The notes under the pieces are model-generated. The model made no database searches. It saw only the letters and a list, made by a program, of their open reading frames with translations, and had not been told where the DNA came from. The position numbers and the translations under genes are program-made. DNA of 35,971 nt from Massilia brevitalea (GTDB taxonomy: Bacteria > Pseudomonadota > Gammaproteobacteria > Burkholderiales > Burkholderiaceae_D), in assembly GCF_030711405.1 (NCBI RefSeq), contig NZ_JAULSI010000047.1:1-35971 (forward strand). The letters run 5' to 3'. Below, piece by piece: positions 1-8,643 of the stretch (the stretch's first letter is position 1; every line of letters begins with the position of its first letter).

Positions 1-43
<43 letters not shown>

Positions 44-50
44 TAGTAAG

Positions 51-77
51 AAAAAGGCTCCCGATGGGAGCCTTTTT
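51..77 (+). terminator. Rho-independent terminator after tRNA-Ser
   Basis: A 12-bp perfect stem (AAAAAGGCTCCC / GGGAGCCTTTTT) with a GAT loop ends in a T run. It lies 8 bases after the CCA end of the tRNA and is a textbook intrinsic terminator. Confidence 0.92.
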
Positions 78-104
78 CGTTTCCGCCCCCAACCGGCGCA
101 CGCC

Positions 105-875
105 ATGCACACCACGCTTCCCTTCATCCTCCTCAATACCGCCCTCGGCGCCGGCCTCGGTTTCGCCGGCGGCCTGCTCGGCATCGGCGGCGGCCTGATC
201 GCCATTCCCACCCTGGCCTGGCTGTACGGCATGGACCAGCACCTGGCCCAGGGCACGGCCCTGGTCATGATCGTGCCGAACGTGCTGATCGGCTTTTTCC
301 GCTACCACCAGAAGCACCGCATCGATCTGCGCGCGGTCGCCGCGATCAGCGTATTCTCGATGGTGGCCGCCTACGTCGCAGGGCGGCTGGCCAGCGGCAT
401 CGACTCCGGCGTGCTGCGGGTGGCGTTTGCCCTGTTCCTGGTTGCGCTTGCCCTCTACTTCGGCCAGGGCCTGTTGCGCAAGGGGAAGTTGCGCGCCGAG
501 CTGGCCGCGCCGCGCCAGATGACGCGTTCGGCTTTGCCGCTGCTCGGGATCGTCAGCGGCGCCATGTCGGGCATCTTCACCATCGGCGGCGGGCTGGTGG
601 TGGTGCCGGCCCTGGTCAGTCTGTTCCGCATGGAGCAGACCCGTGCGCAGGGCACGGCGCTGGCGCTGGTGGTGCCGAGTTCGGCGATTGCCTTGTTCGC
701 CTATGCCCAGGGCCAGCACGTGGCCTGGGACGTGGGCGTGCCGATGGCTGTCGGCGGCATCCTCACCGTATCGGCGGGCGTGGCGCTGGCGCACAAGTTT
801 CCGGCGGCGCGCCTGCGCATGCTGTTCTGCCTGGTGCTGCTGGTAACGGCGGGGGCGATGCTGGTTGCCGGCTAA
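105..875 (+). CDS. TauE/SafE (TSUP) family membrane transporter
   Basis: A 256-residue integral membrane protein of the sulfite exporter TauE/SafE family (DUF81), which moves sulfur-containing or organic anions across the inner membrane. It shows the family's internal duplication: a glycine-rich GGLLGIGGGLIAIP segment near residues 17-35 and a second GIFTIGGGLVVVP segment near 157-175. Each is followed by a set of hydrophobic helices, about eight in all. The start at ATG 105 was chosen because the open frame upstream runs back through the terminator and the tRNA; the first hydrophobic helix begins just after this Met. The length is normal for the family. The substrate cannot be told from the sequence, and no sulfur-metabolism genes are adjacent. 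Confidence 0.85.
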   Translation: MHTTLPFILLNTALGAGLGFAGGLLGIGGGLIAIPTLAWLYGMDQHLAQGTALVMIVPNVLIGFFRYHQKHRIDLRAVAAISVFSMVAAYVAGRLASGIDSGVLRVAFALFLVALALYFGQGLLRKGKLRAELAAPRQMTRSALPLLGIVSGAMSGIFTIGGGLVVVPALVSLFRMEQTRAQGTALALVVPSSAIALFAYAQGQHVAWDVGVPMAVGGILTVSAGVALAHKFPAARLRMLFCLVLLVTAGAMLVAG

Positions 876-1013
876 GCGGACGCTGGCTTCGATATCAAGA
901 GTGCGTTATCATTAAGGACGGCCCCACCCCCTGTGGCGTGGCGGCCTCCGTTCGCATGCCGGCCGCGCCGCCTGCTGTTCTTTAACCCAACGCTGCCGGC
1001 GCAGCCCAATCCC

Positions 1014-2159
1014 ATGCAAGCACTCCAGGCCCATTCCACCGGGCGCCGCATCCTCGCCATCGACGCCCTGCGCGGCCTCGTCATGATCTTCATGCTGGTC
1101 GACCACGTGCGCGAGACTTTCCTCCTGCACCTGCAAGTGGCCGATCCGATGGTCGTGGCCGCCACGCCGCCCGCGCTGTTCGCCTCGCGCCTGGTCGCCC
1201 ACCTGTGCGCGCCGGTGTTCGTGTTCCTGACCGGGCTGTCCGCCTTCCTGTATGCGTCGCGCCAGCCGGAGGGGAAGGGCGCGGCGGCATCCTTCCTCGC
1301 CAAGCGCGGCCTCTTCCTGGTCGTGCTGGAACTGACCGTCATCAATTTCGCCTGGACCGCGGCCTTTCCGCCGAACGTCGTCTACCTGCAAGTGATCTGG
1401 GCCATCGGCCTGTCGATGCTGGCGCTGGCCCTGCTGGTGCGGCTGCCGCGTCCGGCGCTGATCGTGCTCGGCTTCCTGATCGTGGCCGGCCACAACCTGC
1501 TCGACCCGCTGCACTTCGACGTCGGCCACCCGCTGCACGCGCTGTGGGCGGTGCTGCACGACCGTGGCTGGATCGAGGTGTCCGAGACCTTGCGCCTGCG
1601 TACCTCGTATCCGGTGCTGCCCTGGATCGGCATCATTTGCCTGGGCTATGCGTGTGGCCCGTGGTTTGACGGCGCCGTGTCCGCCGCGGTGCGCCAGCGG
1701 CGCCTGCTGACCTGGGCAGGCGTTGCGCTCGGCGTGTTCGTGGTGCTGCGCGCGCTGGACGTGTACGGCGACCGCCCATGGGCCGCCGGCGCCACGGCCG
1801 GCGAGACCTTGATGGCTTTCCTGAACGTGACCAAGTACCCGCCCTCGCTGCTGTTCGCGGCGCTGACGCTGGGTATCGGCCTGCTCCTGCTTTTCCTGCT
1901 CGAGCGCAAGGATGGCCGCCTGGCTGCATGGCTGGCGGTGCTGGGGTCGGCGCCGATGTTCTTCTATATCCTGCACCTGTATGTGCTGCAGGCGATGGCG
2001 CGCGGACTGCAGGCTGCCGGCATCGCGCCGCGCTTCGACAGCGTGTGGCCGGTGTGGGTGCTGGCCCTCGTGCTGACGCTGGCGCTATACCCCGCGGTGC
2101 GCGCCTTTGGCCGCTTCAAGGCGCGGCGGCGCGATCTGGCCTGGCTCAAGTACCTGTAA
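1014..2159 (+). CDS. DUF1624 / HGSNAT-like acyltransferase membrane protein
   Basis: A 381-residue polytopic membrane protein. The N-terminal segment near residues 14-35 (IDALRGLVMIFMLVDHVRE) matches the start of the heparan-alpha-glucosaminide N-acetyltransferase catalytic domain (DUF1624), where the conserved His on the first helix is the acyl acceptor in the characterised human enzyme. About nine to ten further hydrophobic segments follow, and the C-terminus is basic. In bacteria such proteins probably acetylate a periplasmic sugar or glycan, but the acceptor is unknown. ATG 1014 was chosen over an in-frame ATG at 933 because the extra 27 residues are Arg/Pro-rich and look non-coding. The stop codon abuts the stop of the convergent methyltransferase gene with no spacer. 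Confidence 0.8.
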   Translation: MQALQAHSTGRRILAIDALRGLVMIFMLVDHVRETFLLHLQVADPMVVAATPPALFASRLVAHLCAPVFVFLTGLSAFLYASRQPEGKGAAASFLAKRGLFLVVLELTVINFAWTAAFPPNVVYLQVIWAIGLSMLALALLVRLPRPALIVLGFLIVAGHNLLDPLHFDVGHPLHALWAVLHDRGWIEVSETLRLRTSYPVLPWIGIICLGYACGPWFDGAVSAAVRQRRLLTWAGVALGVFVVLRALDVYGDRPWAAGATAGETLMAFLNVTKYPPSLLFAALTLGIGLLLLFLLERKDGRLAAWLAVLGSAPMFFYILHLYVLQAMARGLQAAGIAPRFDSVWPVWVLALVLTLALYPAVRAFGRFKARRRDLAWLKYL

Positions 2160-3101
2160 TTACGACGCCCTGGTCGCGTGCAGCCACACCGCCGCGATCC
2201 GCTCCACGTCCTCGTAACCCTCGCAGTCGAGCTGCCCGCCGAAGATGTCCGGGTCGAGCTCTTCGTAGCGCCAGCCGGGGCAGCCTGCGTCCAGGCGCGG
2301 CCGGATCGTGTCCAGGAATGCATCGCGCCCGTCGATGATCGCAACGCCCGTGTACAGCAGCAGGGTCCCGCCCGGCCGCAGCCGTTCCAGAGCCGCTTCG
2401 ACGATGTCCACCGACAGCGCCGCGCCGTGCATGCCGCCGCCATGGCGGTAGCGCAGTTCCGACGGATCGAGGATGTAGGGCGGGTTCGACAGCACCAGGT
2501 CGAAGCCGCCATCCAGGTCTTTCAGCAGGTCGCTGTGCAGGGTCGGTACGTTGGCGGCGCCGGCCAGGCGCGCGTTCACCGCAGCCAGGGACAGGGCGAA
2601 GCCGTTGATGTCCGCCCCCACCGACTCGCAGTCCGGGAAGCGGCAGGCGACCTCGATGGCGCCGGCGCCGCTGCCGGTGCCGATGTCGACCGCGCGGCGC
2701 GGCGGCGCGATGGCTTCCATCGAGCGCTTCAGGGCGGCGACGTAGCGGTAGGTATCGGGGCCGAAGAACACGGCGTCGTCTTCGCGCGTTGGAAACGCCG
2801 AGTGGAAGTAGAGGCGCTCGCCGATGGTCGAGGCGCGCACGGTGGCGCACAGGTGGCCGTTGCGTTCGCGCAGCACGCCGGCGCGGCGCATCAGGGCCAG
2901 CATCTCGCCCGGCACGGTATCCTCGGTGAACGGCCGGCTCCAGCCGAACACGCCGCGCAGGTCGACGGCGCGCGCATTCCCTTCGCGGCCGTTCACGCGG
3001 CGGTGGCTGGCGGGGGTGATGGTGACGAAGCGGTAGCCTGCGTGCTGCAGGGCCTGGCCCAGTTCGAACAGGGCGTCGGGGTCGTGGAGGGAAGAGGTCA
3101 T
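2160..3101 (-). CDS. HemK-like class I SAM-dependent methyltransferase
   Basis: A 313-residue cytoplasmic methyltransferase. The SAM-binding glycine motif DIGTGSG is at residues 139-145, and NPPY, the signature of N-methyltransferases that act on amide or amino nitrogen (HemK/PrmC, RsmC, DNA amino-methylases), is at 206-209. The N-terminal 130 residues form a separate, probably substrate-recognition, domain. It could modify a protein glutamine, rRNA or a small molecule; nothing nearby decides this. The start at 3101 is preferred because further in-frame Met codons upstream add an Arg/Trp-rich stretch that is not family-like. It converges with the DUF1624 gene, with the two stop codons directly adjacent. 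Confidence 0.75.
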   Translation of the reverse strand: MTSSLHDPDALFELGQALQHAGYRFVTITPASHRRVNGREGNARAVDLRGVFGWSRPFTEDTVPGEMLALMRRAGVLRERNGHLCATVRASTIGERLYFHSAFPTREDDAVFFGPDTYRYVAALKRSMEAIAPPRRAVDIGTGSGAGAIEVACRFPDCESVGADINGFALSLAAVNARLAGAANVPTLHSDLLKDLDGGFDLVLSNPPYILDPSELRYRHGGGMHGAALSVDIVEAALERLRPGGTLLLYTGVAIIDGRDAFLDTIRPRLDAGCPGWRYEELDPDIFGGQLDCEGYEDVERIAAVWLHATRAS

Positions 3102-3253
3102 GCCCTGAGCATCGGGGATTCGCCAGGCATACTCTGTTCGCCAGCGCACATAGCGCGCAGCGGCCTGCATCGTCATGCATGTGCGCCAGTGCAGAGCTAT
3201 GTGAATGCCCGAACATACTGGCGCGCGCGGGCCGTCCATACTGCTACCATGGC

Positions 3254-3276
3254 GCAGCCGGCAAGACGCCGGCTGC
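3254..3276 (+). other. Stem-loop upstream of the ypfJ operon
   Basis: A perfect 9-bp stem (GCAGCCGGC / GCCGGCTGC) with a 5-base loop lies 30 bases before the start codon of the 58-residue gene. No T run follows, so it is not an intrinsic terminator for the plus strand. It could be a 5'-UTR structure, but no function can be shown from sequence. Confidence 0.5.
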
Positions 3277-3306
3277 CTTCACCACGCATCCAGCACAAGG
3301 AACATC

Positions 3307-3483
3307 ATGAAGCCACTGTTACCGGACCAGGAACACATGCGCGTCGAACGCGAAGTCGAGCGCGAACGCAACGAACGCCACCTGAACGACGAGGCCCGCG
3401 CCGGCCTGGCCACCGACGACGAATTTCGCCGCAAGGATGCGCGTGAAAGCTTGAATTCCAGCAACCTGCGGCGGTCGAAATGA
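3307..3483 (+). CDS. Small charged protein, coupled to the metallopeptidase
   Basis: A 58-residue, very hydrophilic protein rich in Glu, Arg and Asn, predicted mostly helical, with no signal or membrane segment. An AAGGA ribosome site lies 8 bases before ATG 3307. Its TGA stop overlaps the ATG of the next gene (ATGA at 3480-3483), so translation of the two is probably coupled. I do not recognise a family. The arrangement suggests a partner or regulator of the downstream zinc peptidase, which is inference only. Confidence 0.7.
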   Translation: MKPLLPDQEHMRVEREVERERNERHLNDEARAGLATDDEFRRKDARESLNSSNLRRSK

Positions 3484-4367
3484 AGTGGGAAGGAGGACGC
3501 GAGAGCGATAACGTCGAGGACCGCCGCGGCGAGGGCGGTGGGGGAGGTGGCGGCGGCTTCGGCTTTGGCGGCCGCTCGATCGGGCTGGGCACGGTGGCCA
3601 TCGCCCTGGTGGCGTCGATCTTCTTCGGCGTCGACCCACGCGTGGTGCTGGGCCTGCTCGGCGGTGGCGGCGGCCCCTCGCCGCAGGTGCAGCAGCAGCG
3701 CCAGGCCGACGCGCCCAAGGCCACCGACCGCGAATCGCGTTTCGTGGGCACTGTGCTCGCCCTGACCGAAGATGCCTGGACGCCTTTGTTCAAGGAGGGG
3801 GGCGGCACCTACAAACCGCCGCGCCTGGTGCTGTTCGAAGGCCGCACCGATACCGCCTGCGGCACCGGCAACAGCGCCACCGGCCCCTTCTATTGCCCGC
3901 CTGACCAGACCGTCTACATCGACCTCAGCTTCTTCCGCCTGATGCAGGAGCGCTTTAATGTGGCCGGGGAATTTGCCCAGGCTTACGTGATTGCCCACGA
4001 AGTCGGCCACCACGTGCAGAACCTGCTCGGCACCTCGGACCAGGTGCACAACGCCCAGCAGAACGCGTCTGAAAAGCAGGGCAATGCGCTGTCGGTGAAG
4101 CTGGAGCTGCAGGCCGACTGCCTGGCCGGCGTCTGGGCCTACCACGCCAACCAGAAGCAGGCCATCCTGGAAAGCGGCGACGTCGAAGCCGCGCTGGCCG
4201 CGGCCACTGCCATCGGCGACGACGCCCTGCAGCGCCAGTCGCAGGGCACCGTGGTGCCGGACTCGTTCACCCACGGCAGCTCGGCGCAGCGGGTGCGCTG
4301 GTTCCGGCGCGGCATCGACAGCGGCGACGTCCAGCAGTGCAATACCTTCGACGCGCGCGAGCTCTGA
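3480..4367 (+). CDS. ypfJ: YpfJ-type neutral zinc metallopeptidase
   Basis: A 295-residue membrane-anchored zinc peptidase of the YpfJ family (PF04228). The order is a charged N-terminus, a run of glycines (residues about 19-26), one hydrophobic anchor near 33-50, a Gln/Ala linker, then the catalytic domain. The zinc motif HEVGH is at residues 173-177, followed by HVQNLLG as is usual in this family; the AD-CLAGVWA segment downstream also fits the family. The length is normal. The start ATG overlaps the stop of the preceding small gene, so the two form an operon. Its physiological substrate is unknown. Confidence 0.9.
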   Translation: MKWEGGRESDNVEDRRGEGGGGGGGGFGFGGRSIGLGTVAIALVASIFFGVDPRVVLGLLGGGGGPSPQVQQQRQADAPKATDRESRFVGTVLALTEDAWTPLFKEGGGTYKPPRLVLFEGRTDTACGTGNSATGPFYCPPDQTVYIDLSFFRLMQERFNVAGEFAQAYVIAHEVGHHVQNLLGTSDQVHNAQQNASEKQGNALSVKLELQADCLAGVWAYHANQKQAILESGDVEAALAAATAIGDDALQRQSQGTVVPDSFTHGSSAQRVRWFRRGIDSGDVQQCNTFDAREL

Positions 4368-4389
4368 TGCATTCAGGCTGCCGCGCGGA

Positions 4390-4500
4390 ACGAGCGCTTT
4401 CCTGATGTGAATAATCTCTGCATATTGTCGAGTTATCCTGACAAAAATTTGCATTTTATTCCATTTAGGTAACGTGTTCGTTGGTGTTTTGGTATAAGCT
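4390..4500 (+). promoter_or_regulatory. AT-rich leader/promoter region of the dehydrogenase operon
   Basis: The stretch between ypfJ and the dehydrogenase is clearly AT-rich against its surroundings. It contains a TATAAG hexamer at 4493-4498 that could be a -10 box about 60 bases before the start codon. No convincing -35 hexamer sits at 16-18 bases from it, so the exact promoter is uncertain and an alternative sigma factor is possible. Confidence 0.35.
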
Positions 4501-4558
4501 TGAAAGAACTGACAGGCTCGCATGGCGGCGGGCCTCGCACACTTTCGAGGAGGAATCT

Positions 4559-5743
4559 ATGCTGGCAATGAATTACCGCGGACCCTACCGCGTACGCGCC
4601 CAACACAAGCCCGACCCCGTGATCGAACACCCGGGCGACGCCATCGTGCGCGTGACGCGCTCCTGCATCTGCGGTTCCGACCTGCACCTGTACCACGGCA
4701 TGGTGCCCGATACCCGCGTCGGCCATACCTTCGGCCATGAGTTCATCGGCATCGTCGAGGACGTCGGTTCCGGCGTGCAGAAATTAAAAGTGGGCGACCG
4801 CGTGCTGGTGCCGTTCAACATCTTCTGCGGTTCCTGCTTCTTCTGCCAGAAAGAACTCTACGGTAATTGCCACAATGTGAATGCGCAGGCCACCGCGGTC
4901 GGCGCCATCTATGGCTATTCGCACACGGCCGGCGGCTACGACGGTGGCCAGGCCGAATACGTGCGCGTGCCGATGGCCGATGTTGGCCCGACGATCATCC
5001 CCGAGGACATCGTCGACGACGACGCCGTCCTGCTCACCGACGCCCTGCCCACCGGCTACCAGGCCGCCGAAATGGGCAGCATCAAGGAAGGCGACACGGT
5101 CGTCGTGTTCGGCGCCGGCCCGGTCGGCATCTTTGCCGCCAAGTCGGCCTGGCTGTTCGGCGCCGGCCGCGTGATCGTGGTCGACGAGCTCGAGTACCGC
5201 CTGGAATTCGTCAAGCGCTACGCCCAGTGCGAGGTGGTCAACTTTAAGGACGTGGGCGACATGGCCCTGCACATCAAGAAGATGACCGACTGGCTCGGCG
5301 CCGACGTCTGCATCGACTGCGTCGGCGGCGACGCTGCCGGCAGCGTGGCGCAGACCGTCACCGGGCGCCTGCTCAAGATGCAGGCCGGCGCCGCCACCGT
5401 GCTGCACTGGTGCATCAACTCGGTACGCAAGGGCGGCAACGTGTCGATCGTCGGCATCTACGGCCCGACCTTCAACGCCGTGCCGATCGGGAATGCGCTG
5501 AACAAGGGCATCACCATGCGCATGAACCAGGCCAGCGTCAAGCGCCACCTGCCGCGCCTGATCGAGCACATCCGCGCCGGGCACATCGATCCGAAGCAGA
5601 TCATCACCCACCGCATTCCGCTGGAAGAAGTGTCGGACGCCTATCACATCTTCTCGAGCAAACTCGACAACTGCATCAAGCCGATCCTGATCCCGCCACG
5701 TGCCCACGAGGTGCGTGCGGTGACGGCGAGCGTTGCGAAATAA
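4559..5743 (+). CDS. Zinc-dependent alcohol dehydrogenase (glutathione-independent FDH-like)
   Basis: A 394-residue medium-chain dehydrogenase. Catalytic zinc ligands are visible as C38, H60 and E61 in CICGSD and GHEFIG. A Cys cluster of the structural zinc lobe follows near residues 89-105 (FCGSCFFCQ...NC). The Rossmann motif VVFGAGPVGIFAAK is near 182-195, followed by an acidic residue in VVDELEYR, consistent with NAD(H). Length and layout resemble the glutathione-independent formaldehyde dehydrogenase branch, but the substrate is not proven. The start has an excellent ribosome site (GAGGAGG). A 10-base gap to the next gene indicates an operon. The upstream 190 bases are unusually AT-rich and probably hold the promoter. 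Confidence 0.88.
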   Translation: MLAMNYRGPYRVRAQHKPDPVIEHPGDAIVRVTRSCICGSDLHLYHGMVPDTRVGHTFGHEFIGIVEDVGSGVQKLKVGDRVLVPFNIFCGSCFFCQKELYGNCHNVNAQATAVGAIYGYSHTAGGYDGGQAEYVRVPMADVGPTIIPEDIVDDDAVLLTDALPTGYQAAEMGSIKEGDTVVVFGAGPVGIFAAKSAWLFGAGRVIVVDELEYRLEFVKRYAQCEVVNFKDVGDMALHIKKMTDWLGADVCIDCVGGDAAGSVAQTVTGRLLKMQAGAATVLHWCINSVRKGGNVSIVGIYGPTFNAVPIGNALNKGITMRMNQASVKRHLPRLIEHIRAGHIDPKQIITHRIPLEEVSDAYHIFSSKLDNCIKPILIPPRAHEVRAVTASVAK

Positions 5744-5753
5744 GGAGCCACGT

Positions 5754-6386
5754 ATGGAAAACCGCACCATGGAAAACCGTACCGACATGCAGCAGCACGA
5801 CGATCACCAGGGGCATACCCACGATCTCGACCAACCCTGCCACCACGGCCACACGACCGAGGTCCAGCCGCAGCTGCGCGCAGTGCGCCCGACCCGCGAC
5901 CAGATGAGCCACATCAAGGGCTGGGGCGCCGACCTCGAGCGCGAAAACCGTCCCGGCGTGCCGATGGAACGCACCCCGCCGCGCTACACCCCGGCCGACA
6001 TCGCCGAGCCGTCGCCGCAGCCGCAGAACGTCGAAGTCCTGGTCTCCACCGAACGCCCGGGCATCACCCAGCTGTTCGGCACCGCGCAGCCGCCGTCGGG
6101 CGTGTCGGGCATGATCCGCCGCGCCGCCTTCAGCATGACCGAAAGCGACATCCGCCGCTGGCTGCTGTTGCTGGCGGCCGACCGCGTGCAGGTGGTCGAG
6201 GGCGTGGTCGACGACCTGGCCCACGGCCACGTGCCCAACATCCTCGGCGAAATGGGCATCAAGTCCGAATGGCAGTACAACAAGGCCGGGCTGGCGAAAA
6301 AGGTCGCGATTGCCGGCGCCATCGGCGCTGCTGCCTACTTCCTGCTGAAACGCGACAAGACCACGCCCGGCGACCGCTGGGATTGA
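5754..6386 (+). CDS. Hypothetical protein with His-rich N-terminus, dehydrogenase partner
   Basis: A 210-residue protein I cannot assign to a family. The first 45 residues are rich in His, Asp and Gln, with about ten histidines between residues 14 and 34, and could bind a metal. The middle carries Pro-rich linkers and a helical, Leu-rich region near 130-165. One hydrophobic segment (KKVAIAGAIGAAAYFLL) near residues 181-198 comes just before a charged C-terminus. The start follows an AAGGAG ribosome site, ten bases after the dehydrogenase stop, so the two are co-transcribed. The first ten codons are an exact five-residue duplication (MENRT twice), leaving a second possible start at 5769. Confidence 0.8.
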   Translation: MENRTMENRTDMQQHDDHQGHTHDLDQPCHHGHTTEVQPQLRAVRPTRDQMSHIKGWGADLERENRPGVPMERTPPRYTPADIAEPSPQPQNVEVLVSTERPGITQLFGTAQPPSGVSGMIRRAAFSMTESDIRRWLLLLAADRVQVVEGVVDDLAHGHVPNILGEMGIKSEWQYNKAGLAKKVAIAGAIGAAAYFLLKRDKTTPGDRWD

Positions 6387-6411
6387 GCGGCGCAGCAGCG
6401 GCCTGACACCC

Positions 6412-6455
6412 GCCCCGACCGTTGCGCCCAGGCGCACGCGGCGGGGCTTCTTGCG
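6412..6455 (+). terminator. Possible terminator of the dehydrogenase operon
   Basis: A GCCCCG/CGGGGC outer stem encloses an inner perfect TGCGCC-CA-GGCGCA hairpin, followed by a modest T-rich stretch (TTCTTGCGTTT). It lies 26 bases after the stop of the His-rich gene and before the protease gene. Confidence 0.45.
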
Positions 6456-6544
6456 TTTAAGCAATAAGCGCGTGTGAGGCTCGTCCACACTTCGATGGTT
6501 ACCGGTTCGCCCGTGCGGCCGGCATCCATTCGAATGGAGACGAG

Positions 6545-8380
6545 ATGCGTGTTCATACAACCCTGCTGGCCAAAGCCATGGCCACCGCATTGGCAACCGC
6601 ATTGGCCAGTGCCGTGGGCGCCCTGTTCGCGAGTGGCGCAGTGGCGGCGCCGATGATGAGTACGTCGAAGGCCGCGTCCGCGCAGGCGAGCGCGGCGCTG
6701 GTATCGAAACTGGCCGCGCAGCGCGCCAGCCGCGGACTCGACACCAACCACAGCTTCGTCGTGACCAGGCAGCATCCGGGCGTGCAGGGCACCCAGGTGG
6801 TGCGCGCCGCCCACACCTACAAGGGCTTGCGGGTATTCGGTTCCGAGTCGGTGGTGGTGCTCGACAATGCCGGCGCCATCGTGTCGGAAGCGGCCTCGGA
6901 GCGCCGCCTGCACCTGGGCCGCGGCAATGCCAACCGCCTGCGTCCGATGACGGCCGACTTCAGCGTCAAGCCATCCATCTTTTCCAAGGCGGCCATCGAC
7001 GCGGCGGTGGCCGCCACGGTGGCAACTGGTACGCCTGTGGCCACGGCGGAGCCGGCGGCGCCGCCTGCCACTCACGTGGTGCCACCGACCGCCGAGCTCC
7101 TGATCTACCCGGTCATGCGCATCGAGCGCACCCCCGGCGCTGCCGACAAGCTGGAGTCCGAGCTGAACGCCGTCGACGTGGTCGAGCTGGTCGACCACTA
7201 TGAACTGGCCTACCTGGTGCGCACGCGCATGCAGCAAAACGGCAGGCCGCTGTACTTCGACACCATTGTCAGCGCCAGGGATGCCCACATCATCGACCGC
7301 TGGAGCATGGTGCAATCCGTGATCGGCATCGGCAAGAGCCAGTACAACGGCGAAGTGCCGATCAGCACCACCCTGAAGGATGGCGCGTACAGCATGCTCG
7401 ACCCCGAGCGCGGCACCGGCGGCGCCCATGGCGCCATGGCGATCACCAACGCCAATAACGGCAGCAGCGCCGGCAAGATGTACACCAACGCCACCAACAC
7501 CTGGGGCGACGGCAAGCAGTACGTGCGCGGCGGCTCTACCACGGACGAGAACGGCCAGACCGCCGCCGTGAACGCAATGTGGGGCCTGATGAACACCTAC
7601 GACGCGCTGAAGAACGTGCTCGGCTGGCAATCGCTGGACGGCCACAACACGTCCACCTACATCGCCGTGCACGTCAACAACGCCTACGACAACGCCTATT
7701 ACAGCGACACCTGCGCCTGCATGTTCATCGGCGACGGTTCCAGCTTCACCAGCCTCGGTTCGATCGACGTGATCGGCCACGAGATGGGCCATGGCGTGAC
7801 CGCCGCCACGTCGGACCTGGTGTATTCGGGCGAATCGGGCGGGCTGAACGAATCGAGCTCGGACATCGGCGGCGAGATCGTCGAAGCCTACGCGCGCGCC
7901 GGCGGCAAGGGCGAAGCGATCCCGAGCGGCGGCAACGACTGGATGCTGGGCACCGAGATCAGCCGCGAACAGACGCCATTGCGCTGGATGTACCGCCCCA
8001 GCAAGGACGGCAGCAGCCCCGACGCCTGGAGCACCGCACTGCGCCGACTCGACGTGCACTACAGCAGCGGGCCGAACAACCGGATGTTCTACTTCCTGTC
8101 GCAGGGCTCGAAGGCGGACAAGGATGGGGATTACTACAGCAAGTACCTGGTGAAGTCCCCGGCAGCGATGACCGGCATCGGCACCGACAAGGCCTTCAAG
8201 ATCTGGTTCAAGGCCAATACCACCAAGTTCACATCGAGCACCAACTACGCCGGGGCACGCGAGAAGATGGTCGAGGCCGCGCAGGAACTGTATGGCGTGG
8301 CGAGTGCTGAAGCGATTGCCGTGCAGCGGGCGTATGCCGCGATCAATGTCGGCGCGGATGTGGATGAAGTATCGCCGTAA
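6545..8380 (+). CDS. Secreted M4-family (thermolysin-like) metalloprotease
   Basis: A 611-residue exported zinc endopeptidase. It has a signal peptide in residues 1-35 ending in AVAA, then an N-terminal propeptide (FTP/PepSY type) to about residue 265, then the catalytic domain. The zinc motif HEMGH is at 412-416 with the third ligand E436 in GGLNESSSD; the 20-residue spacing from the second His equals that of thermolysin (H146 to E166). The acid/base-supporting His is H505 in LDVHYSSG. The C-terminal pre-peptidase extension found in some M4 enzymes is absent. A GGAGACGAG ribosome site precedes the ATG. It is transcribed towards the inverted-repeat elements at 8413-8839, which may end its transcript. 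All catalytic residues are present, so it should be active. Confidence 0.93.
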   Translation: MRVHTTLLAKAMATALATALASAVGALFASGAVAAPMMSTSKAASAQASAALVSKLAAQRASRGLDTNHSFVVTRQHPGVQGTQVVRAAHTYKGLRVFGSESVVVLDNAGAIVSEAASERRLHLGRGNANRLRPMTADFSVKPSIFSKAAIDAAVAATVATGTPVATAEPAAPPATHVVPPTAELLIYPVMRIERTPGAADKLESELNAVDVVELVDHYELAYLVRTRMQQNGRPLYFDTIVSARDAHIIDRWSMVQSVIGIGKSQYNGEVPISTTLKDGAYSMLDPERGTGGAHGAMAITNANNGSSAGKMYTNATNTWGDGKQYVRGGSTTDENGQTAAVNAMWGLMNTYDALKNVLGWQSLDGHNTSTYIAVHVNNAYDNAYYSDTCACMFIGDGSSFTSLGSIDVIGHEMGHGVTAATSDLVYSGESGGLNESSSDIGGEIVEAYARAGGKGEAIPSGGNDWMLGTEISREQTPLRWMYRPSKDGSSPDAWSTALRRLDVHYSSGPNNRMFYFLSQGSKADKDGDYYSKYLVKSPAAMTGIGTDKAFKIWFKANTTKFTSSTNYAGAREKMVEAAQELYGVASAEAIAVQRAYAAINVGADVDEVSP

Positions 8381-8412
8381 ACCGGCGCTGGCGATCTATT
8401 GTTGACCCTCCC

Positions 8413-8628
8413 CGTACGGTGGGGGTTGAGAGGCCGGGGGCCTCTCAACCGAAGTGCCCACGCGGTTACGTGTTCCTCTCCGGGGACACGTGTCGTGAGG
8501 CGTCGCTCGTAAAGCATGAAACGGCCACGAACGATCGCGGCCGCTGGACACGTTACGAGCGATCCGCCGCCGCACGTGATCAACCGGAGACGCCCGTAAC
8601 CGCGTGGGCACAGGGTGCCCACCGTACG
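8413..8628. repeat. Large inverted-repeat element, copy 1
   Basis: A 216-base imperfect palindrome. The left arm (8413-8511) and the right arm (8549-8628) are reverse-complement related, starting CGTACGGTGGG and running through GTGCCCACGCGGTTACG, CTCCGG and TCGCTCGTAA blocks, with a central spacer of about 38 bases. In the left arm the usual GTGGGCAC tip is interrupted by an extra perfect hairpin at 8424-8450. It lies in the non-coding gap between convergent genes. It is not a known IS end: no transposase and no clear target duplication were found. Confidence 0.8.
8424..8450. terminator. Perfect 12-bp hairpin nested in repeat copy 1
   Basis: GGTTGAGAGGCC and GGCCTCTCAACC form a perfect 12-bp stem around a GGG loop, 44 bases after the protease stop. 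It is very stable and could stall or end transcription, but it lacks a T run. It replaces the tip that the other three arms of the two elements carry. Confidence 0.45.
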
Positions 8629-8643
8629 AAACCGCTGACGCCA

